Shown in pieces: positions 16,473-25,097 of a stretch of DNA of 32,012 nucleotides (its first letter is position 1; every line of letters starts with the position of its first letter). The position numbers were made by a program, and so were the translations under genes. The notes below the pieces were generated by a model. That model had not been told where the DNA came from and ran no database searches. It saw nothing but the letters and a program-made list of their open reading frames with translations. The stretch spans positions 1 to 32,012 of the forward strand of contig JAGLCE010000027.1 of NCBI GenBank assembly GCA_023146365.1, in the 5' to 3' direction. The stretch is from Endozoicomonadaceae bacterium (lineage in GTDB: Bacteria > Pseudomonadota > Gammaproteobacteria > Pseudomonadales > Endozoicomonadaceae).

Positions 16473-18968
16473 ATGGCAGATGTAACAGTAGCACAGCTTG
16501 CCGAAGTGGTCGGTGCTCCGGTGGAACGACTTCTGAAGCAAATGAGCGATGCAGGGCTTTCGCATAAAGAGTCTTGTGAAACCGTGTCTGATAATGAGAA
16601 AGCAGCGCTGCTTGCGCACTTGAAACACGGTCACGGTGAAGTGCCTCATATCACTGAACCTAGCAAGATCACCCTGAGACGTAAGACCGTCAGCCAGATG
16701 AAAGTGTCTGGAGGCGTAGGTAAGAGCAAAGTGGTTAACGTTGAAGTTCGCAAAAAGCGAACCTTCTCAAAGGGTGAAAAAGAAACTGATCAGGAAAGTG
16801 AGCAGCGTCAACAGCAGGATGCCTGTCGTGCCGAAGACGATGTACGCCTAAGAGCGGAAAGGGAAGCTCGCACCAAGGTTCGTCATCAGCGTGATCGTGA
16901 AGATGCGGATCGTCAGGCTGAAGATCGTCGTCGTCAGGCTGAAGAAATAGCGAAGCTGAAGGCGGAAACAGAGAAACAGAGTAAATTGCAGGAAGCTGAA
17001 TCCGGCAATCATCGAGCACCTGATGCTGCCAAGCGTAGCAGGAAGGAGCGTTCGGATAATCGGGAAAATGGTGATCGTCGCAGTCGTGGTGGCAAGGCCT
17101 CCAAGGGCGGGCGTGAAGATCGTCGCGGTGATCGCCGTCTTACACTGTCAAAGAAATCGTTCAAGTCTTCTGCCAGTATGGAGCATGGTTTTACCATGCC
17201 AACCACACCGATAGTACGTGAAGTCTCTCTCCCAGAAACAATTACTGTCGGAGAACTAGCTCAGAAGATGGCCGTTAAAGGTGCAGATGTTGTCAAGTAT
17301 ATGTTCAAACTTGGCACCATGGTCACGATCAATCAGGTGATTGATCAAGATACTGCTGCCATCGTGGTTGAGGAGATGGGGCATAAGGTCAAGTTGATCA
17401 AGGCGGATCAGATCGAGGATACGCTGGAGCAGGAGATAGGTACGCCACAGGGTGATAGCAGCCACCGAGCGCCAGTAGTGACTGTCATGGGTCATGTTGA
17501 CCATGGTAAGACCTCGCTGCTTGATTATATTCGTAAATCCCGAGTGCAATCCGCTGAGGCGGGCGGTATTACCCAGCACATCGGTGCGTACCATGTGCAG
17601 ACAAAAAAAGGCATGATCACCTTTCTGGATACTCCGGGTCACGCCGCATTCACCGCAATGCGTGCCCGTGGTGCTCAGGCAACGGATATCGTCATTTTAG
17701 TAGTGGCCGCTGACGATGGTGTCATGCCTCAAACAGAAGAGGCGATTCAACACGCCCGTGATGCAGGTGTACCTATCATTGTTGCCATCAACAAGATGGA
17801 TAAGCCTGAAATAGATTTAGATCGCGTTAAAAATGATCTGGGCCAGCATAATGTTATCCCAGAAGACTGGGGTGGTGATGTACAGTTTGTACCGGTGTCT
17901 GCACATACTGGCCAGGGTATTGATGAACTGCTTGAATCTATTCTGTTGCAGTCTGAAATGCTTGAGTTGACGGCGATTGCTGACGGTCCGGCGCGCGGTA
18001 TTGTGATTGAATCTCGCATGGATAAAGGACGTGGTCCAGTTGCCACTGTTCTGGTGCAGTCAGGTCAGCTGAATCGTGGCGATAACGTGCTGATTGGACA
18101 GCAATATGGTCGTATCCGTGCGCTACTGGATGAAAACGGCATGTCGATTGAGCACGCTGGTCCTTCCATTCCCGTTGAGGTTCTGGGCTTGGATGGTACC
18201 CCTGGAGCCGGTGATGAAATGTTGGTCGTTCATGATGAACGTAAGGCCCGTGAAATTGCCATATTCCGTCAAAGTAAGTTCCGTGAAATCAAGCTGGCTC
18301 GTCAACAAACTGCGAAGCTTGAGAACATGTTTCAGAATATGGGTTCTGACGAAAAGCAAACGCTTAAGGCTGTGCTCAAAACCGATGTTCGTGGCTCTCT
18401 GGAAGCGATCACCTCTGCACTGCAAGAGCAGGGAAACGAAGAAGTTGATGTTAAGGTGATCTATGGTGGTGTCGGTGCCCTGACAGAAACCGACGCCAAT
18501 CTTGCACTGGCCTCCAATGCCATTCTGATCGGATTTAATGTGCGTGCCGACTCAGCTGCCCGTCGTGTGGTTTCGGCGGAAGGACTGAGTCTACGCTATT
18601 ACAGCGTTATCTATGACATCATTGATGACGTCAAACAAGCACTCACCGGTATGCTCAAAGCAGCGTTCCGCGAGGAGATTGTAGGTATTGCTGAAGTGCG
18701 TGACGTGTTCCGTGCGCCGAAAATTGGCGCAGTCGCTGGCTGTATGGTGGTAGAAGGCACGGTTTTCCGTCATGAGCGTATTCGTGTTCTGCGTGAAAAC
18801 GTGGTGATCTACGAAGGCGAGCTTGAGTCTTTGCGCCGCTTCAAGGATGACGTAACAGAAGTCCGTCATAGTACGGAGTGTGGTATCGGCGTGAAGAATT
18901 ACAGTGACGTCCAGATCGGCGACAAAATTGAGGTTTACAAATCTATTAAGGTTGAGCGGACTTTGTAA
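16473..18968 (+). CDS. infB: Translation initiation factor IF-2
   Basis: IF-2 is a GTPase that places initiator fMet-tRNA on the 30S subunit and promotes subunit joining. The protein is 831 residues. It has a small N-terminal IF2N-type domain, then a long Arg/Glu/Asp/Gln-rich charged linker (about residues 100-240), then the G domain with G1 GHVDHGKT at 340-347, DTPGHAAF, NKMDKP and the SAH motif, and finally domains II to IV. The linker makes it a little shorter than E. coli IF-2. Internal starts for a shorter isoform, known in E. coli, were not resolved. AAGGAAAAG precedes the start. Confidence 0.97.
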   Translation: MADVTVAQLAEVVGAPVERLLKQMSDAGLSHKESCETVSDNEKAALLAHLKHGHGEVPHITEPSKITLRRKTVSQMKVSGGVGKSKVVNVEVRKKRTFSKGEKETDQESEQRQQQDACRAEDDVRLRAEREARTKVRHQRDREDADRQAEDRRRQAEEIAKLKAETEKQSKLQEAESGNHRAPDAAKRSRKERSDNRENGDRRSRGGKASKGGREDRRGDRRLTLSKKSFKSSASMEHGFTMPTTPIVREVSLPETITVGELAQKMAVKGADVVKYMFKLGTMVTINQVIDQDTAAIVVEEMGHKVKLIKADQIEDTLEQEIGTPQGDSSHRAPVVTVMGHVDHGKTSLLDYIRKSRVQSAEAGGITQHIGAYHVQTKKGMITFLDTPGHAAFTAMRARGAQATDIVILVVAADDGVMPQTEEAIQHARDAGVPIIVAINKMDKPEIDLDRVKNDLGQHNVIPEDWGGDVQFVPVSAHTGQGIDELLESILLQSEMLELTAIADGPARGIVIESRMDKGRGPVATVLVQSGQLNRGDNVLIGQQYGRIRALLDENGMSIEHAGPSIPVEVLGLDGTPGAGDEMLVVHDERKAREIAIFRQSKFREIKLARQQTAKLENMFQNMGSDEKQTLKAVLKTDVRGSLEAITSALQEQGNEEVDVKVIYGGVGALTETDANLALASNAILIGFNVRADSAARRVVSAEGLSLRYYSVIYDIIDDVKQALTGMLKAAFREEIVGIAEVRDVFRAPKIGAVAGCMVVEGTVFRHERIRVLRENVVIYEGELESLRRFKDDVTEVRHSTECGIGVKNYSDVQIGDKIEVYKSIKVERTL

Positions 18969-19170
18969 ATCACATTATTAAGGGGATGGCTACCGAGCTT
19001 TCGGAGTCAGACTGCTTTTATGGTTGTGGCTCTGCGGTTTTAGCAAGCCATGACAGGATATTGCTTCTTGCAGGTAGAGTGCTATCGGTTGTTGCAGCGC
19101 TCTATCATTTGGCAGATCAATGGTCAGGGAGTGTCCAAGCTGCTTATAAATCGTTTGTTACAGTAGAAAT

Positions 19171-19578
19171 ATGCCAAGAGAATTCAATCGTACACAGCGT
19201 ATTGCAGATCAAATGCAGCGAGAACTCGCCAGGATTTTGCAGTTGGAAATGAAAGATCCCCGCCTAGGTATGGTGACCGTCAGCTCGGTGACTGTTAGCG
19301 GAGATATCGCATTTGCTGATGTTTATGTTACTTTTTTGGGTGTCGATGGCCAAAAAGCCATTGATGACGCCGTTGATGTGCTACGCCAAGCGTCGGGTTT
19401 TCTTCGCAGCATGCTAGCAAAGCGGATGCGGATGCGTTTCGTGCCAACTCTTCGCTTTCACTATGATGAAACCATTGAACGTGGCAGTTATATCTCTTCG
19501 TTGATTGATCGTGCGATAGCGCACGACAGTAAAAAACAGAAGAATTCCACGGAGGAGGTTTTCGATGAGAAGACGTAG
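19171..19578 (+). CDS. rbfA: 30S ribosome-binding factor RbfA
   Basis: RbfA is a KH-fold cold-shock and 30S assembly factor. The 135-residue sequence follows the family closely: REFNRTQRIADQMQRELA, MKDPRLGMVTVSSV, ADVYVTFLG and ASGFLRSMLAKRMRMRFVPTL, each part recognisable in E. coli RbfA. The ATG at 19171 (MPREFN) fits the family. The spacer after infB is unusually long for this operon (202 bases) and shows no clear terminator. The 3' end overlaps the truB start by 14 bases. Confidence 0.95.
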   Translation: MPREFNRTQRIADQMQRELARILQLEMKDPRLGMVTVSSVTVSGDIAFADVYVTFLGVDGQKAIDDAVDVLRQASGFLRSMLAKRMRMRFVPTLRFHYDETIERGSYISSLIDRAIAHDSKKQKNSTEEVFDEKT

Positions 19579-20494
19579 ATGCTTCAAGGGACGTGATGTT
19601 AATGGAATTATCATTATCGATAAACCGACTGGCGTATCGTCTAACGAAGTTTTACAACAGGTAAAGCGCCTGTATGCTGCCGCCAAGGCAGGGCATACGG
19701 GTAGTCTTGATCCATTGGCTACAGGTGTTCTTCCTGTCTGTCTGGGTAAAGCGACCAATCTTTCACAATATCTTCTTGATTCCGACAAACATTATCGTGC
19801 CATTGCCAAACTCGGCGTTCGGACGAATACCGGCGACTCTGAAGGCGAGATCGTTCAGGAGCGGCCGGTTGCTATTACTGAGCAAGATGTGGACGCTGTG
19901 CTAGAAACGTTTCGTGGACCAGGTGAACAAACTCCTCCTATGTACTCCGCAATCAAACACAATGGTCAGCCATTGTATAAATTGGCTCGTGCAGGTATTG
20001 AGGTCGAACGTAAGGCGCGTCCCATCACGATCTATCGGTTGATAATGACTGCGTTTCGTGGTGATGAAATTGAGCTGGAAGTGAATTGCAGTAAAGGCAC
20101 ATATATCCGAACGCTAGTCGAAGACATTGGCGAAATACTGGGTTGTGGCGCGCATGTTATTAACTTGAGACGGTTGAAATCTGGCCCCTACAGTGAAGAG
20201 AATTCATTTACGCCTAAAGCACTTGAGCAGATACGTGACGGTGGTGGCCATAAAGCGCTGGATGATATTTTGATGATGCAGGATAGTGCTGTCAGCCAGA
20301 TGCCTATGGTTGCATTGGGTGAAGCCAGCAGTTTCTATCTCATGCGGGGGCAATCCATACAGGTACCTCGTGCGCCTACCGCCGGATTCGTCCGGATCTA
20401 TCGAGCCATGACTGATGCGCAAGATGTTTTTCTGGGTATTGGCGAGATTACTGATGACGGTCTGGTTGCACCGCGTCGTTTAATGAGACAGTGA
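19565..20494 (+). CDS. truB: tRNA pseudouridine(55) synthase TruB
   Basis: TruB converts U55 to pseudouridine in the T-loop of nearly all tRNAs. The 309-residue protein contains NGIIIIDKPTGVSSNEV, the catalytic motif GHTGSLDPLATGVLP with Asp49, the substrate loop PMYSAIKHNGQPLYKLAR and the CSKGTYIRTLVEDIG motif, plus a C-terminal PUA-like region. A near-ideal GGAGGAGG sequence (19551 onward) lies just before ATG 19565, inside the 3' end of rbfA. This indicates close translational linkage. Confidence 0.97.
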   Translation: MRRRRCFKGRDVNGIIIIDKPTGVSSNEVLQQVKRLYAAAKAGHTGSLDPLATGVLPVCLGKATNLSQYLLDSDKHYRAIAKLGVRTNTGDSEGEIVQERPVAITEQDVDAVLETFRGPGEQTPPMYSAIKHNGQPLYKLARAGIEVERKARPITIYRLIMTAFRGDEIELEVNCSKGTYIRTLVEDIGEILGCGAHVINLRRLKSGPYSEENSFTPKALEQIRDGGGHKALDDILMMQDSAVSQMPMVALGEASSFYLMRGQSIQVPRAPTAGFVRIYRAMTDAQDVFLGIGEITDDGLVAPRRLMRQ

Positions 20495-20902
20495 GATGAA
20501 GCACTACTTTAACGCCACTGCCGCAGAGCATGTGTACACATTCGTACAGCAATAGTTTAATCATTTGATGCAATGTATAGGTAATAATACTGCTGTCCGA
20601 TGAGGCATCAAAAATGTCCAATTGGCTAAGATCTGGCGAGGTATTCTTGAATGTTTCACGCCAATAGTCGAGTGTAAGTTTTAAATTGGACAGTAGTAAG
20701 GTGATAAACAAAGCGATATGGCGTTAGAATGTCGCTCTGGGTTTGGTGGATGATCTGATGGATGCTAGATAACCAGATAACGCTGTAGAGGGAGACGACT
20801 GTAATCTCATTGATCGCTGGGATTCCCAGAAAAAGGGTGGCTGTAAATATGCACGGTCACATCCAGATTTGTTGAATTGCATATTAATTAGGAGTTTTTA
20901 TC
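20495..20902. other. truB-rpsO spacer
   Basis: This 408-base gap has no credible gene. It contains an inverted-repeat element of about 111 bases (20588-20698) and a weak promoter candidate (TTGGTG 20743-20748, 17-base spacer, TAGATA 20766-20771) that could serve rpsO. The last 100 bases are the rpsO leader, where S15 autoregulation through a pseudoknot is known in E. coli; I could not establish the equivalent fold here. Confidence 0.5.
20588..20698. repeat. Inverted-repeat element, possible degenerate IS end or MITE
   Basis: TACTGCTGTCC (20588-20598) and GGACAGTAGTA (20688-20698) are inverted copies matching at 10 of 11 positions. Inside, TGTCCAATT (20615-20623) is the exact inverse of AATTGGACA (20684-20692). 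Terminal TACTGTCC-like sequence is reminiscent of insertion-sequence ends. No transposase is recognisable and no target duplication was found. Confidence 0.4.
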
Positions 20903-21172
20903 ATGGCCCTGTCTGTTGAAAAAAAAGCTGGAATTGTCAAGGATTTCGGTAATTCTGAAGGCGATACTGGTTCTCCAGAGGTGCAGGTTGCTCTGCTGAC
21001 TGCCAATATTGAAGGTCTACAGTCTCACTTCAAGAGCCACACCCACGATCACCACTCTCGTCGTGGTCTGATTCGAATGGTAAACCAGCGTCGTAGTTTG
21101 CTCAATTATATAAAGAAAAAAGATGCTGAGCGTTATCGCACCTTGATTGAGCGTCTAGGTCTGCGTCGTTGA
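20903..21172 (+). CDS. rpsO: 30S ribosomal protein S15
   Basis: S15 is a primary 16S rRNA binding protein of the platform and also contacts 23S rRNA. The 89-residue, four-helix protein is typical: FGNSEGDTGSPEVQVALLT, the HDHHSRRGL motif and the C-terminal LIERLGLRR. TAGGAG lies 9 bases before the ATG. It precedes pnp, as throughout the gammaproteobacteria, and its own terminator follows. Confidence 0.98.
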   Translation: MALSVEKKAGIVKDFGNSEGDTGSPEVQVALLTANIEGLQSHFKSHTHDHHSRRGLIRMVNQRRSLLNYIKKKDAERYRTLIERLGLRR

Positions 21173-21231
21173 TTATTATGATCATGACCATTGATCTGCT
21201 TGCTCCGCCACCTTTCATGTCAGGTAGCATG

Positions 21232-21276
21232 CACCGCTATTAGCAGCCTGAAAGTGAGCTTGTAGCGGTGTTTTTT
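21232..21276 (+). terminator. Terminator after rpsO
   Basis: CACCGCTA (21232-21239) pairs with TAGCGGTG (21263-21270), followed by six T (21271-21276). The loop is long (23 bases), so it is a less compact terminator, and readthrough into pnp is likely, as known in E. coli. Confidence 0.75.
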
Positions 21277-21419
21277 GTAGTATCCAGAAATACTAGTCGT
21301 GGTATTTGTGCTATGTGTTTCGATACCCGTTGTCTGTTCGATTTGAGTCTACGATTTCAGATAATAAGCAGAAGTCGTATGCTTGATGGACCAAGTTGCA
21401 TGACAGACGCAGGATAGAG

Positions 21420-21461
21420 CTCAATCGAATAATGAGGGGCGTCAGCCCTTCTCTGATTGAG
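21420..21461 (+). promoter_or_regulatory. pnp leader hairpin
   Basis: CTCAATC (21420-21426) pairs with GATTGAG (21455-21461), and inside it GGGGC (21436-21440) pairs with GCCCT (21445-21449) around a GTCA loop. In E. coli the pnp leader forms a double-stranded structure cut by RNase III, which lets PNPase autoregulate its message. This stem sits about 140 bases upstream of pnp and could play that part. Confidence 0.45.
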
Positions 21462-21597
21462 ATGGGTTGGCTCAAAACTGGTCGAACGAATCGGGTGCAA
21501 TCCTGAGTGCTGTAATGCTGTAATGTAGCTTTCTGAATTGCATCCTGTATACCGACAGTTCGATGAGTCAATTGATGTTTTGAATTTATAAAAGGAA

Positions 21598-23709
21598 ATG
21601 ACTGTGAAACCAGTTAAAAAACTCTTCAAGTTCGGTGATGTTGATGTCGTGCTGGAAACAGGACGTATTGCGCGTCAGGCCTCAGGTTCGGTACTGGTTA
21701 CTATCGGAGATATCTCTGTTCTGACTACGGTTGTGGGTGTAAAAGAAGCAAAAGATGGGCAGGATTTTTTTCCTCTGAGTGTTCACTATCAGGAGAAAAC
21801 TTATGCTGCAGGTCGTATTCCCGGAGGTTTCCTGAAGCGTGAGGGGCGTCCTAGCGACAAAGAAACCCTAACATCCCGTCTGATTGACCGCCCCCTCCGC
21901 CCCTTGTTCCCCAAGGGTTTTATGAATGAAGTGCAGGTAGTCTGTACTGTTCTTTCTACCGATAAAAAGAATGACCCCGATATGGCCGCAATGATCGGCG
22001 CTTCTGCCGCTTTGGCGATCTCCGGCATTCCGTTTGGCGGCCCGATCGGCGCGGCACGTGTTGGCTTTATTGCAGAAAAAGGTTATCTCCTGAATCCAAG
22101 CTTTGAACAGCTGAAAGAGTCTGAGCTTGATATGGTGGTGGCCGGTACTGCAGATGCTGTCCTGATGGTTGAATCTGAAGCCAAAGAACTACCTGAAGAT
22201 GAAATGCTGGGTGCTGTTCTGTTTGCTCAGCAGGAATATCAGGCGGTCATTAATGCGATCAATGAACTGGCTGCTGAGGTGGGAAAACCTGCATGGGAGT
22301 GGCAACTTGTCGCCGAAGATACTGCGCTGATTGAGCGAGTGAAAACCGCTTATCAGGACCGTATTTCTGAAGCTTATCTGGTCGCAGAAAAGCAGGAGCG
22401 CAATAATGTGCTATCTGCCCTGCGCGCCGAAGCGATCGCCGCTCTGGCAAGTAATGAAGATGGACAGCCCAATGCGAAAAGTGTTGGTAAAGTGCTGTCT
22501 AGCCTAGAAAAAAATCTAGTTCGCGAGAATATCCTCAACGGCAAGCCCCGTATTGACGGCCGCGATACCAAGACAGTTCGCCCTTTATACATTGAGGTGG
22601 GGGTATTGCCAAAAACTCACGGCTCGGCTCTGTTCACGCGTGGTGAAACTCAGGCGATAGTAACGGTGACTATGGGTACGTCTCGTGATGCGCAGCTGAT
22701 CGATTATCTAGAAGGCGAGCGTCGCGAACCGTTCATATTGCAATATAACTTCCCTCCCTATTCTGTTGGGGAGTGCGGTCGAATGGGTGGAGTAGGTCGT
22801 CGCGAAGTGGGGCATGGTCGACTGGCTCGCCGTGGTCTTCAAGCGGTTCTGCCTAGTGATAAAGAATTTCCTTATACCATTCGTGTGGTCTCTGAAATCA
22901 CTGAGTCTAACGGTTCCAGTTCTATGGCATCAGTCTGTGGTTCCAGTCTGGCGTTAATGGATGCGGGTGTTCCCTTGCAGACAGCAGTAGCCGGTATCGC
23001 CATGGGACTGATCAAGGACGGTGAGCGCTTTGCAATCCTGACCGATATTTTGGGTGATGAGGATCACCTCGGTGATATGGATTTCAAGGTGGCAGGTACT
23101 GCCAATGGTGTTACCGCACTGCAGATGGATATCAAAATTGATGGTATTACTGAAGAAATTATGAATATCGCTCTGGAGCAGGCGATGCAGGCTCGATTGC
23201 ATATCCTGAGTCAGATGAATGATGTGATTAGTATGTCGCGTCCTGAGCTATCAGACAACGCGCCGTCTACCATGACGCTCAAGGTTGATACTGATAAAAT
23301 CCGTGATGTTATCGGTAAAGGTGGCTCTACTATCCGTTCTATTTGCGAAGATACCGGTGCGTCTGTTGATATCGATGATAAAGGAGTGGTCAAGATCTTT
23401 GCGGAGACCCGTGAAGCTTGTCAGGCAGCTTATGATTGGGTTTACGGTGTCACTGCAGAAGCGGAAATTGGCAAGATTTATCAGGGTAACGTTACCAGTA
23501 TTGTCGATTTTGGTGCTTTTATTACCATCCTGCCTGGTCAGGATGGGCTGGTTCATATTTCCCAAATCGCTGAAGAGCGTGTCAATGATGTGAACGACTA
23601 CCTGAAAGTGGGTCAGACGATCGAAGTTGTTGTTATGGATGTTGATAATCGTGGTCGTATCAAGCTGAGCATGAAAGAAGTGGCTCGTGCAAAAGAGCAG
23701 CAGTCCTGA
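21598..23709 (+). CDS. pnp: Polyribonucleotide nucleotidyltransferase (PNPase)
   Basis: PNPase is a phosphorolytic 3'-to-5' exoribonuclease and degradosome component. The 703-residue protein has two RNase PH-like domains separated by an alpha-helical linker: FGDVDVVLETGRIARQASG begins the first, and SVGECGRMGGVGRREVGHG and FKVAGTANGVTALQMDIKI mark the catalytic second. KH (IRDVIGKGGSTIRSI) and S1 (YQGNVTSIVDFGAFI, GLVHISQI) RNA-binding domains follow. The start ATG 21598 has AAAAGGAA directly upstream. An intrinsic terminator follows the stop. This is the last gene of the conserved operon block. Confidence 0.98.
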   Translation: MTVKPVKKLFKFGDVDVVLETGRIARQASGSVLVTIGDISVLTTVVGVKEAKDGQDFFPLSVHYQEKTYAAGRIPGGFLKREGRPSDKETLTSRLIDRPLRPLFPKGFMNEVQVVCTVLSTDKKNDPDMAAMIGASAALAISGIPFGGPIGAARVGFIAEKGYLLNPSFEQLKESELDMVVAGTADAVLMVESEAKELPEDEMLGAVLFAQQEYQAVINAINELAAEVGKPAWEWQLVAEDTALIERVKTAYQDRISEAYLVAEKQERNNVLSALRAEAIAALASNEDGQPNAKSVGKVLSSLEKNLVRENILNGKPRIDGRDTKTVRPLYIEVGVLPKTHGSALFTRGETQAIVTVTMGTSRDAQLIDYLEGERREPFILQYNFPPYSVGECGRMGGVGRREVGHGRLARRGLQAVLPSDKEFPYTIRVVSEITESNGSSSMASVCGSSLALMDAGVPLQTAVAGIAMGLIKDGERFAILTDILGDEDHLGDMDFKVAGTANGVTALQMDIKIDGITEEIMNIALEQAMQARLHILSQMNDVISMSRPELSDNAPSTMTLKVDTDKIRDVIGKGGSTIRSICEDTGASVDIDDKGVVKIFAETREACQAAYDWVYGVTAEAEIGKIYQGNVTSIVDFGAFITILPGQDGLVHISQIAEERVNDVNDYLKVGQTIEVVVMDVDNRGRIKLSMKEVARAKEQQS

Positions 23710-23727
23710 TGATGCTGAAATAAAAAG

Positions 23728-23746
23728 GAGCCGAAAGGCTCTTTTT
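23728..23746 (+). terminator. Intrinsic terminator after pnp
   Basis: GAGCC (23728-23732) and GGCTC (23737-23741) form a stem closed by a GAAA tetraloop and followed by T5. An A5 stretch precedes it, so the stem can extend with a bulge and may also work on the minus strand for the facing dehydrogenase gene. Confidence 0.85.
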
Positions 23747-23908
23747 CATGTTTCGAGACTTCAGCATAACCAACGACGTTAACCATACTCATTGAACTTT
23801 CCATATTTTGTCACTCATTACGAAGCTTTGTAGGGCGTTTAATAGTGCTTCTTAAAACATCCTGATTGTCGGTAAGCATAGAAGTCACAGACTGAATGAG
23901 GCTTCAGT

Positions 23909-24574
23909 TTACCATGGCAAAAAATCGCCATTCGCATGGCGGAAACAACCAGTGCTGTCCAACGTTAACTCATCAATGCGCTGCGCCAGCCCTGCAACAG
24001 CCTGCTCCGGCGTCACGTCACCCGAAAATTTCACCATCCGAGTTTGAACCAAGCCTGGGTGTAGCAATGCAACAGCAACACCAAGAGACGCTAGATCGTG
24101 AGCCAGGGAGACCCCTATAGCGTTTAGCGCAGCCTTTGATGCCCGATAACCGTAACGCCCACCTGAGCTATTGTCTGCCATGGAACCCATACGGCTAGTG
24201 ATCATGATCACTTTGCTCCCGAACCCCAAGTTGGCCAACAGATTCAACGTGACCCGCAGCGGCCCCATCGTATTAACTGAAAACTGTCGTTGAATATCAG
24301 AAAAATCCATATTCTCCAGTGTATCCGAGGTGCTGATTCCGGCATTATTAATCAGAATGTCAATGTTCTGATCACCCACTGCATCAGACAACCGAGAAAC
24401 ATCCGCTGCATCAGCCACATCAATACCGCTGATCACCTGATGAGCAGTACTCTCCAGTTCAGCAGAACTGCGCCTGCAAATACAGATGGTATGATCACCC
24501 TGCTCCACATAATGGCGAGTAAGTGCCAAGCCAATTCCTCGGTTAGCCCCTGTAATAACGACAGATTTGCTCAT
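23909..24574 (-). CDS. Short-chain dehydrogenase/reductase (C-factor-like)
   Basis: This is a classical SDR-fold NAD(P)-dependent oxidoreductase of unknown substrate. The 221-residue protein has the Rossmann motif TGANRGIG (8-15), NNAG (76-79), Asn101, a candidate catalytic Ser131 and YRASK with Tyr143 and Lys147. The short C-terminus and the pattern SRMGSMADNSSGG, then YGYRASKAALN, resemble the group related to the Myxococcus C-signal protein. The Arg/Asn after TGA in the cofactor loop does not decide between NADH and NADPH. AGAGAG lies upstream of the ATG. It stands alone, converging on pnp, with no operon partner. Confidence 0.9.
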   Translation of the reverse strand: MSKSVVITGANRGIGLALTRHYVEQGDHTICICRRSSAELESTAHQVISGIDVADAADVSRLSDAVGDQNIDILINNAGISTSDTLENMDFSDIQRQFSVNTMGPLRVTLNLLANLGFGSKVIMITSRMGSMADNSSGGRYGYRASKAALNAIGVSLAHDLASLGVAVALLHPGLVQTRMVKFSGDVTPEQAVAGLAQRIDELTLDSTGCFRHANGDFLPW

Positions 24575-25097
24575 AAAATAATCTCTCTAAGATTCATTCA
24601 TTATGTTGGTCATTCCCGCTATCTTCTTAACCCCTTGATCTATAAGGGATGTAGCGCGACTATCTTTTTCTAGCTCGCACACTTTTGAGCTGGTTTTCAG
24701 TGTCTGATGAAGTTTACCCCCTATTGCCCCCTAAGTGCACAGCCTGTGTCATTGCTGTTGTTAACCTGCGCCGTATAAGAAACGGGGAACTGCTGACAAA
24801 GAGCTGGGATCGTTTATCTAATAGGGATATATCTTGTGGGCTTTAGTCTAACAAGGTCGCTCTCGATTTGTAACAAACGCACCTGTCTCATGATACACAA
24901 CTTGCTTACGCCTGATTTACCTTGTTTAGTTAGCACCAATCCAATACAACGACTACCAATACTCGATCATATAGACCTATATATAACAATGAATCATACA
25001 TAATGAACTATTTTTTTTTATTCTTGTCAAATACTTTATTAAACGATGCAAATCTTTAATTTTTCTCATTATAAAACGCAATACGAGTACATATCAT
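24575..25097. other. AT-rich intergenic region
   Basis: This 523-base gap separates two divergent genes. I see no coding frame with support. The right half becomes strongly AT-rich, with a TTGTCA (25024-25029) that could be a -35 element, but no well-spaced -10 box. It probably contains the promoters for both neighbours. Confidence 0.5.

Larger units (their letters stand above)
21173..21597. other. rpsO-pnp spacer and pnp leader
   Basis: This 425-base gap holds the rpsO terminator (21232-21276) and a structured pnp leader with a long hairpin at 21420-21461. A short direct repeat TGCTGTAA TGCTGTAA lies near 21508. No protein gene is credible here. Confidence 0.6.

Noticed and set aside
18986..19252. 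88-codon frame in the infB-rbfA spacer
   Set aside because: It overlaps the start of rbfA in another frame and has no conserved motif.
20448..20711. 87-codon minus-strand frame in the truB-rpsO spacer, considered as a transposase remnant
   Set aside because: It covers the inverted-repeat element but shows no recognisable transposase motif; kept only as a repeat.
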